A stretch of 64,000 nt of DNA from Ancylomarina sp. 16SWW S1-10-2. Its GTDB lineage: Bacteria > Bacteroidota > Bacteroidia > Bacteroidales > Marinifilaceae. Below the pieces are notes generated by a model. That model made no database searches. It was given only the letters and a program-made list of their open reading frames with translations, and had not been told where the DNA came from. The translations under genes and the position numbers were made by a program. Shown piece by piece: positions 45,184 to 55,085 of the stretch; within the stretch, counting starts at the first letter, position 1, and each line of letters begins with the position of its first letter. The stretch spans positions 62,001-126,000 of the forward strand of contig NZ_SADB01000001.1 of the NCBI RefSeq assembly GCF_009669305.1, written 5' to 3'.

Positions 45184-46012
45184 CTTTTAAATCTCGTTGT
45201 AAAAATACACTCGCTTTTTCTTCAAAATCAGAAATCGATTCAGTGGTGTAGAACTTAAGTTCTCCATTTTTGGAACAGACTTGATCAATTTCAGGATGTC
45301 TGTTTAAATAAACCTTCAAACTATTGGCAACTATCTGTCCTTGCGAAATAAGTTGAATATGATCGGGCAAAAAATCACCTATTTCATCTTTTAAAATGGG
45401 ATAATGTGTACAGGCTAAAATAAGGGTATCAATTTTCTCATCCTTAGATAAAATAGCATCGATATGCTTCTTTATAAAATATCGCCCACCAACATTGTCA
45501 TATTCCCTATTTTCTACTAAGGTTACCCAAGTAGGACAAGCTTCCTGACTAACTATAAAATCAGGATACAATTTAGCAAGTTCCATTAAATAGGATTCAG
45601 ATCGTATCGTACCTGGAGTACCTAACACCCCCACATGCTTCGATTGACTTAATAAACCCAACTGTTCAACACTTGGTCTAATAACACCTAAAACACGTCT
45701 ATTGGGCGCTATACGAGGTAAATCTTTTTGCTGAATAGTTCTCAATGCTTTTGCAGATGCGGTATTACAAGCTAAAATAACCAATTTACAACCCATCGAG
45801 AATAATTTTTCGACTGCTTGAAGGGTGTATTGATAAATGACATCAAAAGAACGCGTACCATAAGGTGCTCTTGCATTGTCTCCCAAATAAATAAAATCAT
45901 ACTCAGGCATTAACTTTATGAGTTCATCTAAAACAGTTAGTCCACCATATCCAGAATCGAAAACACCAATTGGATATTTAATTTTAGTCATATCGGTTAA
46001 TTTATCATTCAT
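45161..46012 (-). CDS. murI: glutamate racemase
   Basis: Interconverts L- and D-glutamate in the cytosol, supplying D-Glu for peptidoglycan. The catalytic cysteines are in LACNTASA and LACTHYP, and the N-terminal IGVFDSGYGGLTVL and DNARAPYG are diagnostic. The family N-terminus begins near the ATG at 45991 or 46012; I use 46012, and the upstream frame to 46042 is not needed. It is 283 residues long. It is the last gene of the envelope-biogenesis run, after the two skp genes, but a terminator (46054-46087) lies between, so it probably has its own promoter. Confidence 0.93.
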   Translation of the reverse strand: MNDKLTDMTKIKYPIGVFDSGYGGLTVLDELIKLMPEYDFIYLGDNARAPYGTRSFDVIYQYTLQAVEKLFSMGCKLVILACNTASAKALRTIQQKDLPRIAPNRRVLGVIRPSVEQLGLLSQSKHVGVLGTPGTIRSESYLMELAKLYPDFIVSQEACPTWVTLVENREYDNVGGRYFIKKHIDAILSKDEKIDTLILACTHYPILKDEIGDFLPDHIQLISQGQIVANSLKVYLNRHPEIDQVCSKNGELKFYTTESISDFEEKASVFLQRDLKAQHIILS

Positions 46013-46053
46013 CAAATCCAAAATACTTGTTATTATCCCCAATTAATAATACG

Positions 46054-46087
46054 AAAAAAGGTAGACTTATCACTAAGTCTACCTTTT
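46054..46087 (-). terminator. intrinsic terminator after the second skp gene
   Basis: The perfect stem AAGGTAGACTTA / TAAGTCTACCTT with a 4-nt loop is followed by six U residues on the minus strand, closing the uppS-bamA-skp-skp run. Confidence 0.9.
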
Positions 46088-46115
46088 AATATTTTATCTA
46101 CTTAGGTCAATAGAT

Positions 46116-46631
46116 CTACTGAATACCTAATTTTGCTTTTACAAGAGGCATAATATCAATACTAGTCGATGAATTAAACAATACAACACCCGTACTAAGA
46201 TCTAAAACATATGTAAAACCATTTTCTTCTCCAACTTCTTTAATAGCCTTAGAAGCTCTATCAAAAATTGGTTTTAATAAATCTGTCTTAGAATTTGTAA
46301 TCGCAGTTTGAGCAAATTGATCGTATTGTTGCATACGTGTTTGCTTGTCCATAATCTCTTTTTCTTTATCAGCACGAAGAGCCTCAGATAAAGTTTCTCT
46401 TTCTCCGATGTAAGCTTGATATAATTTTTGATATTCAGCTTGCATATCTTTCATCTGATTTTCAAATTCTTTAGCTTGAGTTTCTATTTGCTTTTGAGCA
46501 GCATCTCTTTCAGGCATAATAGCTAAAAGTTTAGAAGAGTCAATATGACCTAATTTAAGAGTCTGAGCAAACGTATTTGCGCTAGTCAAAAGCACTACGG
46601 CTAATAAAGTAACTTTTAAAATTCTTTTCAT
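46116..46631 (-). CDS. skp: periplasmic chaperone Skp/OmpH (second copy after bamA)
   Basis: A 171-residue protein with a signal peptide (about 1-22, ending TFAQ) and the Skp pattern: short strand LKLGHIDSSKLLAIMPE, a long amphipathic coiled coil (about 45-135) and the closing strands FTYVLDLSTGVVLFNSSTSID. Skp trimers hold unfolded barrel proteins and pass them to BamA, which is encoded two genes upstream. The neighbouring skp gene is 64 bp upstream on the same strand, and the transcript probably ends at the terminator 28 bp downstream. Confidence 0.93.
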   Translation of the reverse strand: MKRILKVTLLAVVLLTSANTFAQTLKLGHIDSSKLLAIMPERDAAQKQIETQAKEFENQMKDMQAEYQKLYQAYIGERETLSEALRADKEKEIMDKQTRMQQYDQFAQTAITNSKTDLLKPIFDRASKAIKEVGEENGFTYVLDLSTGVVLFNSSTSIDIMPLVKAKLGIQ

Positions 46632-46695
46632 TTGGTTTCTTTTTTTTAGATAGAAAGTGATTTAGCTCCAATTAGAAAAAACCACATCCATAATT

Positions 46696-47229
46696 TTAAT
46701 GTTTATTTACTCGTATTCCTAATTTATAAAGAACCTTATCACTAAGGTCAAACTTATTATTACTGTAGATGATAGTTGGTCCATTAGCTTTATCAATAAT
46801 CATTCCATAATTACCAGCCTTTGCAATTTCTTTTATGGCATCATAGATATCATCTTGTATTGGACGCACTAGATCTTGTCTCTTTTTATAAAGCTCACCA
46901 TCTTGTCCAAAATACTTAACTTGCAATTTTTGGGCCAAAGTTTCTTTTTCAAGTATTTCTTTTTCTTTCTTAGATCTCAACTCAGGAGATAAAAACACTT
47001 GATCCTTACGCAACTTGGCGTGCAAATTTTCAATTTCTAAATAAATACTTTCAATTTCAGCTTGCCATTTTGCAGAATACTCATTCAACTGATCCTGTGC
47101 AGATTTATAATCAGAAACATGATCAAGAATATAAGATGTATCTACAAATCCATATCTCTGTTGTTGAGCACTTAAACTTGAAAGACTAAACAGAAAAAAA
47201 CTTAAAACACAGACTAAATACTTCATCAT
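46696..47229 (-). CDS. skp: periplasmic chaperone Skp/OmpH (first copy after bamA)
   Basis: A 177-residue paralogue of the next gene, with a signal peptide (about 1-21, ending LSAQ), QQRYGFVDTSYILDHV, a coiled coil and the strands YGMIIDKANGPTIIYSNNKFDLSDKVL. The two copies have drifted far apart, so they are an old duplication that is also seen in many Bacteroidota. The N-terminus has two Met codons in a row; either may start. It follows bamA by 130 bp. Confidence 0.92.
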   Translation of the reverse strand: MMKYLVCVLSFFLFSLSSLSAQQQRYGFVDTSYILDHVSDYKSAQDQLNEYSAKWQAEIESIYLEIENLHAKLRKDQVFLSPELRSKKEKEILEKETLAQKLQVKYFGQDGELYKKRQDLVRPIQDDIYDAIKEIAKAGNYGMIIDKANGPTIIYSNNKFDLSDKVLYKLGIRVNKH

Positions 47230-47359
47230 AAATTTTATTGATTAAAGTGATGTTGTGAATAGAAGCTAATAAAGCTTACATCTAGTTTTGAAAGTATCAA
47301 ATTTACTAATTAAATATTTAAAAGAAATAAGAAACTTTGCAATTTATAAGCATAAAACT

Positions 47360-49882
47360 CTAAAATTGTTGACCAATTACGAAGTGGAACTGACTTCCAT
47401 TTTCACCTGCAGTTGTAGCATCATCAAATCCATAAGCCCAATCAATACCCAACAAACCAAACATTGGCAAGAAAATTCTCATACCAACACCTGCAGAACG
47501 TTTCACATTAAATGGCTGAAAGTCTTCGAACTCATACCACGCATTACCAGCCTCAGCAAATGCCAATGCATAGATTGTTGCCGATTGGCTTAGAGATAAT
47601 GGATAACGAATTTCGGCTGTAAACTTAGAGTAAATATTACCACCCAAACGTTGTCCACTTGCAGATACTGGAGTTAATGAACCATTTCCATAACCACGAA
47701 CACCAATATTATCGCTACCATACATTGAATATCCTGACATACCATCACCACCAACTTCAAAACCCTCAAAAGGTGATCTCTTATCGCTGTTATAATGTCC
47801 CAAATATCCAAACTCAGCACCTGTATATAAAACTAATTTATCTGTTGAATTCAAGATTGGAGAAAACATTTTCCCTTTAAATACCCACTTATGATATTCA
47901 ATCCATTTATATCTATCTTGGTTATCCTTATCGCTAGTTGTTAGTCTAGAATAATCTATATCATCAAATAAAGAATAAGGAGGAGTTATCTTCATACTTA
48001 AAGAAAAAGAAGAACCTCTTCTTGTATACAAAGGATTATCAATTGAACTTCTCGATAAGGTTGTTGTAAAACTAAAGTTATTCGATGTACCATCATGAAT
48101 TAGGTAATACTGCCAATCCTTAAGATGATAATTCTGGTAACTAACCTCATTATACAGTGAAAAATAATCATCTGGCCACTTCAATCGTCTAGCTAAACCA
48201 ACACTCATACCCATAACCTCTTGGTATTGGCCTGAGTTAGATGAACTACTATTGTATTGACTATAAGAACTACTATATCCTGATTGTTTAGAATAATAAA
48301 ATGAAGTACTTAATGATGTGGGTTTTTTACCACCCAACCAAGGCTCTACAAACGAAATACTATAAGAACTATAATAAGAACCATTGGTTTGAGCTTTAAT
48401 ACTCAATGTTTGACCATCTCCTGTTGGAAGAGGACTCCATGCTTCTTTATCAAAAATATTTCTAATAGAAAAGTTTGAGAACTTCAAACCTACTGTACCA
48501 ATAATCATACCAGCACCCCAACCCCCTGAAAGCTCTATTTGGTCGTTCGCTTTTTCTACTAATTCATAATTAATATCAACTTTCCCACTTTCTGGTCTAG
48601 GCTTAATATCTGGATTGATAGCTTCGGGATCGAAATGACCCAACTGAGCCAATTCACGTACTGAACGAATAATATCTTTTTTACTAAATAGTTCACCAGG
48701 ATAAGTATAAAGCTCTCTTCTGGCTACGTGCTCATTTGTTTTGGTGTTACCTAGTATATTTACCCTATCAATATAAGCTTGTTTTCCTTCAACAATACGC
48801 ATTTCAATATTGATCGAATCTGTTCCAACAACTGTCTCAACAGGATTTACATTGAAAAATAAATAACCATGATCTAAATAAAGATTACTTACAGCATCGT
48901 CATCAGTAGATATTCTTTCATCCAATAATGCTTTATTATATGTATCACCTTTCTTAAGTTTCAAATACTGATCGAGCATAAATGAATTATACACCGTATT
49001 ACCTACCCAAGTCACATCATTAAAATAATAACGATTTCCCTCTTTATATTTCAAATATATATCTACTCTATCATCATCAACATCAACAACACTATCTGAA
49101 ATAATTAAAGCATCACGAAATCCTTTTTCGTTAAACTTATCAATCAGTGTTAGCTTATCTTCTTCCCACTTTTCTTCAATATATTTAGACGACTTTAAAA
49201 AATTCTTAAATTTCTTTTCTTTCGAATTCTTTATAAATTTCTTTATTTTCTTTGTCGTAAAAGCATGATTACCTTCAACAAAAATATGACGTATTTTTAT
49301 TTTATTACTTCTATCTACAATAATATCTAACACGACACTATTTTCCTCATCAGTAGCATCACGTTGAACAATACGCACATTAGTGTTATAAAAACCCTTT
49401 TCTTTAAAGTAATCTTTTACTACAATTTCAGCATTATTAATTAAGAAATCAGTTACCTGAATACCTTTCATTAACTTCAGCTTTTCTTTAAGCTTAGTTG
49501 TTTCACTTTTAGATAAGCCACTGTAGTTTACACTAGATAAACGAGGTCGTTCTTGAAGATAAATATTCAAGTATATTTTATTACCGATAAGTTTAGTTGC
49601 TGTAACTGCAATATCAGAAAATAAACCTTGCTTATAAAGATTCTGAATTCCTTTAGTAATTTTATCACCAGGAATATCAATTTTAGCACCATCTTTTAAA
49701 CCAGCAATACGCTTCAAAACATCGCTTTCGAGATGTTTAATTCCAGAAATAGTGACACCACCAATTTCGAATTTCTTAGGTGAAGCATAGTTCACTGTTG
49801 GATTATAAATAGTATCAGCTTCTTGTGCAAAAGTGCTTAAACTTATAAGAAGAGAAAAGAGGAAAGTTAATCGCTTAATCAT
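47360..49882 (-). CDS. bamA: outer-membrane protein assembly factor BamA
   Basis: An 840-residue Omp85 protein with a signal peptide (ending TFAQ), five POTRA-type repeats (about 38-450: e.g. GVTISGIKHLESDVLKRIAG, RHIFVEGNHAFTTKKIKKF, VTWVGNTVYNSFML, VNILGNTKTNEHVARRELY), and a 16-strand barrel. The VRGYGNGSLTP segment (about 713) is the conserved VRGF/Y loop that locks the barrel. It ends FHFVIGQQF with the terminal Phe. It inserts beta-barrel proteins, including the SusC and porin proteins of this window. The gene lies 22 bp downstream of uppS. Confidence 0.96.
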   Translation of the reverse strand: MIKRLTFLFSLLISLSTFAQEADTIYNPTVNYASPKKFEIGGVTISGIKHLESDVLKRIAGLKDGAKIDIPGDKITKGIQNLYKQGLFSDIAVTATKLIGNKIYLNIYLQERPRLSSVNYSGLSKSETTKLKEKLKLMKGIQVTDFLINNAEIVVKDYFKEKGFYNTNVRIVQRDATDEENSVVLDIIVDRSNKIKIRHIFVEGNHAFTTKKIKKFIKNSKEKKFKNFLKSSKYIEEKWEEDKLTLIDKFNEKGFRDALIISDSVVDVDDDRVDIYLKYKEGNRYYFNDVTWVGNTVYNSFMLDQYLKLKKGDTYNKALLDERISTDDDAVSNLYLDHGYLFFNVNPVETVVGTDSINIEMRIVEGKQAYIDRVNILGNTKTNEHVARRELYTYPGELFSKKDIIRSVRELAQLGHFDPEAINPDIKPRPESGKVDINYELVEKANDQIELSGGWGAGMIIGTVGLKFSNFSIRNIFDKEAWSPLPTGDGQTLSIKAQTNGSYYSSYSISFVEPWLGGKKPTSLSTSFYYSKQSGYSSSYSQYNSSSSNSGQYQEVMGMSVGLARRLKWPDDYFSLYNEVSYQNYHLKDWQYYLIHDGTSNNFSFTTTLSRSSIDNPLYTRRGSSFSLSMKITPPYSLFDDIDYSRLTTSDKDNQDRYKWIEYHKWVFKGKMFSPILNSTDKLVLYTGAEFGYLGHYNSDKRSPFEGFEVGGDGMSGYSMYGSDNIGVRGYGNGSLTPVSASGQRLGGNIYSKFTAEIRYPLSLSQSATIYALAFAEAGNAWYEFEDFQPFNVKRSAGVGMRIFLPMFGLLGIDWAYGFDDATTAGENGSQFHFVIGQQF

Positions 49883-49904
49883 TATCTAATTGAATAGTTA
49901 ATTC

Positions 49905-50648
49905 TTACTTATTATTTACTTGCTCACTAATTTTACCAAAACGTCTTTCTCTATTTTGATAATCTAAAATTGCTTTACAAAGCTCATCTTTATTAAAGTC
50001 AGGCCAAAACAATTTTGCGAAATAGAATTCAGAATAGGCAATTTGCCACAACAAAAAATTACTTATTCGATATTCACCACTTGTTCGAATGACTAATTCA
50101 GGATCAGGTATTCCCTTTGTTGTAAGATGATTTTCAAACAAAGACGAATCAATATCTTCAACTGAAATTTCTCCGGTTTTTGCTTTAAGTGCAATTTGCT
50201 TAACTGCATCAACAATTTCCCATCGTGCACTATAGCTTAATGCCAATACCAAAGTTAAACCTGTATTAACTCCAGTTTTTTCAATTGTACCATTTAATTT
50301 TAACTTAACCTCTTCGGGTAAATTACTTAAATCTCCAATTGCCTTTAAGCTCACATTATTCTTCATGAGAGTTGGCGTTTCATGTTCGATGGCATCAACA
50401 AGTAATGACATTAAACTTAAAACCTCGTCTTTAGGACGATTCCAATTCTCCATTGAGAATGCATAGAGTGTTAAATAAGATATACCAAGTTCAGCAGCAG
50501 CCTCAACTGTTTGACGAACGGCTTCTACCCCATTCTGATGACCTACAATTCGATGCTCACCTCGCTCCTTTGCCCATCGTCCATTACCATCCATGATAAT
50601 AGCGATATGCTTTGGCAACCTATCTTTTATAATCGTATCTATAATCAC
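49905..50648 (-). CDS. uppS: isoprenyl transferase (undecaprenyl pyrophosphate synthase)
   Basis: A 247-residue cis-prenyltransferase, which condenses isopentenyl units onto farnesyl diphosphate to make the C55 lipid carrier for wall and O-antigen synthesis. The signature [17 protein letters not shown] (about 14-30, catalytic Asp20) is complete, as are SMENWNRP and the C-terminal [20 protein letters not shown] segment. It sits between the DUF6089 gene (5 bp away) and bamA (22 bp away) in a tight run, linking carrier lipid and outer-membrane assembly. Confidence 0.96.
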   Translation of the reverse strand: MIIDTIIKDRLPKHIAIIMDGNGRWAKERGEHRIVGHQNGVEAVRQTVEAAAELGISYLTLYAFSMENWNRPKDEVLSLMSLLVDAIEHETPTLMKNNVSLKAIGDLSNLPEEVKLKLNGTIEKTGVNTGLTLVLALSYSARWEIVDAVKQIALKAKTGEISVEDIDSSLFENHLTTKGIPDPELVIRTSGEYRISNFLLWQIAYSEFYFAKLFWPDFNKDELCKAILDYQNRERRFGKISEQVNNK

Positions 50649-50653
50649 TTATA

Positions 50654-51316
50654 TTATTTTACAATTCTATCATATGCATGACATTGCAGATCATTAAATA
50701 ATTGCAATGTTAAGCTTACACCTAAAAATGATATCCAATCATTATTATGGAACTTATTTGCAATATTTAATTTATTTGGATCTTCTAACCCATCTAAATC
50801 ATCTGTAAAACTCTTTTTAAACGACCATTCAACCGCAGCTGTCCATCGTTTACCAATTAAGTATTTACATCCTATCCCCATTGGAATAGCAAAAGATGAA
50901 GTCGTACTACTGGATGAAACATACGACAAACCACTTGTTACGTAGGGCGAAAACCTTTTTGTCCTACTTGACAGTGGCAATAAAAATGGTTGAAAATTAA
51001 ATTCCAATTGTACCGAAACATCAACCAAAGTTGTTTTAAAAGATGCTGCTCTAGATTGTTGATATTTGTTATCAAAATCTAAATCATTCCCTTTTAAATC
51101 TCCAAAACTAAAACTCGTTCTCAAAGCATATCGTGGTCCCATATTATAACGATACAATAAACCTACTGTCGGAGAACTTGAATAGAACTGCTTTTCAGGA
51201 TTAATATCTCCCAAGTAATAGCTAGCTCCTACAATAACTCCTACATCTGATGAGTTTTGAGCATATATTGAATGACCAACAAAAATGAATAATATCCCTA
51301 AAATAAATTTATACAT
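50654..51316 (-). CDS. DUF6089-family outer-membrane beta-barrel protein
   Basis: A 220-residue protein with a signal peptide (about 1-19, ending IYAQ) followed by an 8-strand-type barrel beginning DVGVIVGASYYLGDINPEKQ, a segment I associate with the Bacteroidota family DUF6089. It has alternating Phe/Tyr and Ser-rich strands. Its constant placement between nadK and uppS/bamA in this phylum suggests an envelope role, but no function is assigned. It is only 5 bp from uppS and probably co-translated with it. Confidence 0.85.
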   Translation of the reverse strand: MYKFILGILFIFVGHSIYAQNSSDVGVIVGASYYLGDINPEKQFYSSSPTVGLLYRYNMGPRYALRTSFSFGDLKGNDLDFDNKYQQSRAASFKTTLVDVSVQLEFNFQPFLLPLSSRTKRFSPYVTSGLSYVSSSSTTSSFAIPMGIGCKYLIGKRWTAAVEWSFKKSFTDDLDGLEDPNKLNIANKFHNNDWISFLGVSLTLQLFNDLQCHAYDRIVK

Positions 51317-51486
51317 GAAAAACTCATTTATGTAACTTAATTCTTCTTATCTAAATATAAGATTGCTAAGTATTGAATATTATTCAATCATAAGCTACAA
51401 AAGTAGCATATAATATGAAAAAACCTCAGGTCTTAACAAAAATTAACCGCGGTTCACAAATATTCTTACTCGCCACTAAAAACTAA

Positions 51487-52371
51487 TTAATTACGTTTAT
51501 CAACGCCCCACATAAGCTTGTTTCTAAGTGTACTATAAAAAGTATGCGTATTTAATTTTAGAACCTTAATTTTAAAATCTGCTTTACTTATTTTTAATTC
51601 AGTTAAAGCGTCAATACTAACCGATCTTGAATCTAATGAAGCCAAATAGCTATCACTACGCCCTTCAACTTTCAATGTGATTATTTGTTGATTAGGCACT
51701 ACAATTGGTCTTACTGTTAAGTTATGTGGAGATATTGGCGAAATGACAAAATTCTGCGTATTGGGTATCATAATAGGACCTCCAACACTCAAAGAATATG
51801 CTGTAGAACCTGTAGGTGTCGCAATAATAACCCCATCAGCCCAATAAGAATTCAAGTATTCGCCATCAATATACGTATGAATCGTAATCATCGATGCCGT
51901 ATCTTTTTTGTGAACAGTAAATTCATTTAAAGCATAATTGAAATCTTTAAACAAACCATTATCTCCTGTTTGCACCTTCAATAAAGTTCTCTCTTCTATT
52001 GCAAAATTGCCATCTAAAATATTCGTAATAGCAGTAGGAATTTCATCTTGTGCAATATCAGCCATAAAGCCTAAACGTCCACTATTAACACCAACAATAG
52101 GTATTCCTGAAGCTTGAACTACAATAACAGCATCGAGAAAAGTACCATCTCCACCTATTGTGAAAAAATAATCAGACTCTTTATCCAAATCAGAATGCTC
52201 TGTAAAAAATATTGAAATATCAGGCGTAAAGCCCAAATGACTTACAATAAAGTCATAAAATGGACGATAAATACTTAGTTCTATTTTATGTAAACTAAAT
52301 TCATCTAAAATTAATTTAAAGCTATCTAGAAAATCTTCACTAAACTGCTTCCCAAACAGGGCTACCTTCAT
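51487..52371 (-). CDS. nadK: NAD kinase
   Basis: A 294-residue enzyme that phosphorylates NAD to NADP in the cytosol. The nucleotide-binding IGGDGTFLDAV (about 72-82) and VNSGRLGFMADI are present, as is ALNEFTVHKKDTASM, and the Gly-rich DGVIIATPTGSTAYSLSVGGP completes the active site. The length is typical. A 170-bp gap follows before the DUF6089 gene, so it may be a separate transcript. It is the third gene from the divergent pdxJ. Confidence 0.95.
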   Translation of the reverse strand: MKVALFGKQFSEDFLDSFKLILDEFSLHKIELSIYRPFYDFIVSHLGFTPDISIFFTEHSDLDKESDYFFTIGGDGTFLDAVIVVQASGIPIVGVNSGRLGFMADIAQDEIPTAITNILDGNFAIEERTLLKVQTGDNGLFKDFNYALNEFTVHKKDTASMITIHTYIDGEYLNSYWADGVIIATPTGSTAYSLSVGGPIMIPNTQNFVISPISPHNLTVRPIVVPNQQIITLKVEGRSDSYLASLDSRSVSIDALTELKISKADFKIKVLKLNTHTFYSTLRNKLMWGVDKRN

Positions 52372-52528
52372 AATCTTTTTTAAAAATTAAGTAATCATTT
52401 TTAATGAATAAAGTAAATGCTCATTATTCATCTCAAAAACAACAACAATAAGCATTGCAATTTTAGATCACAAATATAAGGGAATAGGGGCTCCAAACAA
52501 TAAAATATGGCGTTTGAATGATACAAAG

Positions 52529-53197
52529 TTATGGATTCAAAAATTTCATGAAAGAATTATAACGATCGAAAAGTAAATCTTGCATATCATCATTTTTCGA
52601 ATAGGTTGATTTAATCACATAATCATAACGATGAAAAGTTTGAATAATAGATGTCAGATTTGTTTTATTAATCTTAATCGTAAGTTCCATTTTACGCGAG
52701 GTCTCAGAAGTTTTAATATAAAGGCTTAAAATTTTGGCATCATTACTTTCTACAATCTGGGCAACTTCACTTAACGAATAGTCAATTGAGTTTAATTCTA
52801 AAACAATAACTCCTCCTGGCTCACTAACGGCAAAAATCTCATTAATACAACCCATTAAATCACTTAAAGTGATTAAACCCAAATAAGTTTTCTCATCTTC
52901 CAAAAGAACAGGAATTACGGTAAGTTTTAGTTGAGACACCTTTTCTATTACATCGTAAATATGTTGACCTTGGGTAACAAAAGGTTTAAACAAAGATAGT
53001 TTTTGCCTTTTAATTGTTTCTTCAGCCTGATTTAAATCATAAATATCATTATCAGACAAAAGCCCAACAAACTCATCATCTCTCACTATGGGTAAATGAG
53101 AAACCTTAAATATTTCCATCCAATTTAGAGCCTGAAACCCCGTATCAGACTCTCTCAAAACTGGAACAACATCAGAAATTAAATCTTTTGCAACCAT
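52529..53197 (-). CDS. CBS-domain pair protein
   Basis: A 222-residue cytosolic protein with two CBS motifs (about 1-60: DLISDVVPVLRESD ... VSHLPIVRDDEFVGLLSDNDIYD; about 75-125: VIPVLLEDEKTYLGLITLSDLM) and a C-terminal ACT-like domain (about 130-210: GGVIVLELNSIDYSLSEVAQIVE). CBS pairs bind adenine nucleotides and tune partner proteins. Because it sits next to nadK in Bacteroidota, nucleotide sensing related to NAD metabolism is a possibility, though this is only inference. It is divergent from pdxJ. Confidence 0.88.
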   Translation of the reverse strand: MVAKDLISDVVPVLRESDTGFQALNWMEIFKVSHLPIVRDDEFVGLLSDNDIYDLNQAEETIKRQKLSLFKPFVTQGQHIYDVIEKVSQLKLTVIPVLLEDEKTYLGLITLSDLMGCINEIFAVSEPGGVIVLELNSIDYSLSEVAQIVESNDAKILSLYIKTSETSRKMELTIKINKTNLTSIIQTFHRYDYVIKSTYSKNDDMQDLLFDRYNSFMKFLNP

Positions 53198-53235
53198 ATT
53201 ACGTTCTTTTTCAAAAAAATACTTCTAATTTTACT

Positions 53236-53266
53236 TTTCAACAAAGCAAATAATACTATAACTTTG
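53236..53266 (+). promoter_or_regulatory. promoter of pdxJ
   Basis: A -7 box TAACTTTG at 53259-53266 and a TTTC at 53236-53239 with 19 bp between, the spacing of Bacteroidota housekeeping promoters. The implied start is near 53273, about 32 bp before the pdxJ ATG. Confidence 0.55.
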
Positions 53267-53304
53267 ACTATAATTATTTAACAACACAACTATTTCAACA
53301 TAAA

Positions 53305-54018
53305 ATGACTAGACTTAGTGTAAATATAAACAAAATTGCAACATTAAGAAACGCTCGAGGTGGTAACATGCCTAATGTTTGCAAAATGGCTACTGACTGT
53401 GAAAGGTTTGGTGCTGAAGGTATAACAGTACACCCTCGTCCTGATGAGCGACACATTCGTTACCAAGATGTATTGGATTTAAAAAAAATTGTAACAACTG
53501 AGTTCAATATTGAAGGATACCCCAATAAAGAATTTATTGATTTGGTATTGAGTATAAAACCAGAGCAAGTAACGCTTGTGCCAGATCCACCAGAGGCATT
53601 AACCTCTAATGCAGGATGGGATACGATTAAAAATAAAGCGTTTTTAATCGAGGTTATTTCGAAATTTAAGGCAGCTGGTATTCGCACATCAATTTTTGTA
53701 GACACTCAACTTAAAAATGTTGAAGGAGCAAAAGCAACAGGAACCGACCGAGTAGAGCTTTACACAGAACCTTTCGCAACAGATTTCCCATCTGATCCTA
53801 AAGAAGCTGTTCGTTTATTTACAATTGCAGCGGAGAAAGCCAAAGAACTTGGTTTAGGTGTTAATGCAGGTCATGATTTAAGTCTTGAAAACTTAAAGTT
53901 TTTCAATGAGAATGTTCCAGATCTTGCTGAAGTTTCAATTGGACATGCTTTAATTTCTGATGCTTTATACATGGGAATGGAAAAAACCATTCAAATGTAT
54001 CTTCAACAATTAAAATAA
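53305..54018 (+). CDS. pdxJ: pyridoxine 5'-phosphate synthase
   Basis: A 237-residue TIM-barrel that joins 1-deoxy-xylulose 5-phosphate and 3-amino-2-oxopropyl phosphate to form pyridoxine phosphate (vitamin B6). Family segments are [53 protein letters not shown] and [13 protein letters not shown], and the C-terminal [16 protein letters not shown] holds the phosphate-binding turn. The length is normal. It is divergent from the CBS protein and transcribed alone, ended by a strong terminator. Confidence 0.96.
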   Translation: MTRLSVNINKIATLRNARGGNMPNVCKMATDCERFGAEGITVHPRPDERHIRYQDVLDLKKIVTTEFNIEGYPNKEFIDLVLSIKPEQVTLVPDPPEALTSNAGWDTIKNKAFLIEVISKFKAAGIRTSIFVDTQLKNVEGAKATGTDRVELYTEPFATDFPSDPKEAVRLFTIAAEKAKELGLGVNAGHDLSLENLKFFNENVPDLAEVSIGHALISDALYMGMEKTIQMYLQQLK

Positions 54019-54030
54019 TACTGATTACAA

Positions 54031-54067
54031 GATGTGGAAATTTCATATTTCCACATCGTTTTTTTTT
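54031..54067 (+). terminator. intrinsic terminator of pdxJ
   Basis: The perfect stem GATGTGGAAAT / ATTTCCACATC with a 5-nt loop is followed by a G and eight T residues. Confidence 0.9.
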
Positions 54068-54202
54068 AGAATAAAATTGTCATGAAACGAGCATGGCAAT
54101 AGACTTAACACACACTCATATCAATGGAATTATAATACAAGCACAAAGAAATGATTGAAAGAGCGACTTCCATGTGACAAATAAAAATCAAATAAGAAAC
54201 AC

Positions 54203-55012
54203 ATGAAACTTAATTATAAAAAACTTGGCGAAGGACCAGCCTTAATAATTGTTCATGGCTTATATGGCAGTCTCGACAATTGGTTAACAATAGCCAAAAA
54301 ACTATCCGAAAACTTTGAGGTTTTTATTATCGACCAGCGTAACCATGGTAATTCTCCACATGCTGACTCACATACTTATATAGACATGAAAAATGATCTA
54401 TTGGAGTTTATGGACGATCATAAAATAGATAAGGCTACCTTAATAGGTCACTCCATGGGTGGTAAAACAGTTATGTTTTTTGCTATTGACTACCCTGAAA
54501 GAGTAAGCAATTTACTGGTGGTTGATATCGCTCCTAAAAACTACAGTAAAATATCAGATTATACGCCTCAAACAATTAATCACGAGCATTTAGTTTCTAT
54601 CATTCTCAATTTTAATTTGAGTCTGTATAAATCGAGAACTGAAATAAACCAAGAACTTGCGAAACAAATTAAAAGTGAAAAGGTTAGACAGTTCTTGTTA
54701 AAGAATTTGAAACGAAACAAGGATAAAAGCTTTGGATGGAAATTAAATATTAAAACGATTAGCGAATACCTTCCTCAAATAATGGATGGTATTGACGAAA
54801 GTTCTTTTACGCAAGGAAAAGGAATTACAGGCTTCCCTGTTTTATTTATAAAAGGAGAAGAATCGAATTATATCTGTGACGATGACCACAAACTTATAAG
54901 AACCATATTTCCTTATGCCGAAATTACAACTATTCCTAAAGCAGGACATTGGGTTCATGCAGAACAAGCTGACTTACTCGTAAAAACAATTAATTATTTT
55001 ATTTTAGAATAG
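54203..55012 (+). CDS. alpha/beta-hydrolase (YbfF-like esterase)
   Basis: A 269-residue hydrolase. The oxyanion loop is VHGLYGSLDNWL, the nucleophile elbow is LIGHSMGGKTVM (Ser at about residue 96), and the catalytic acid and His lie near IKGEESNYI and AGHWVHAEQ. It resembles the YbfF group, which cleaves short acyl esters and acyl-CoAs, but the substrate is not known. It is a single-gene unit, ended by a terminator shared with the convergent lipoprotein gene. Confidence 0.88.
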   Translation: MKLNYKKLGEGPALIIVHGLYGSLDNWLTIAKKLSENFEVFIIDQRNHGNSPHADSHTYIDMKNDLLEFMDDHKIDKATLIGHSMGGKTVMFFAIDYPERVSNLLVVDIAPKNYSKISDYTPQTINHEHLVSIILNFNLSLYKSRTEINQELAKQIKSEKVRQFLLKNLKRNKDKSFGWKLNIKTISEYLPQIMDGIDESSFTQGKGITGFPVLFIKGEESNYICDDDHKLIRTIFPYAEITTIPKAGHWVHAEQADLLVKTINYFILE

Positions 55013-55031
55013 TTAGCCAAAAATAAGATAA

Positions 55032-55070
55032 AAAAGACCCGATTAGAATCTAATTCTAGTCGGCTCTTTT
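55032..55070. terminator. terminator between esterase and lipoprotein genes
   Basis: The imperfect stem AAGACCCGATTAGAA / TTCTAGTCGGCTCTT (two mismatches, one a G-U pair) is flanked by A and T runs. Confidence 0.7.
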
Positions 55071-55085
55071 ATAAAAAATAATATT

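Noticed and set aside
47288-47593. 101-codon frame opposite the end of bamA
   Set aside because: Mostly antisense to bamA; composition is that of a shadow frame.
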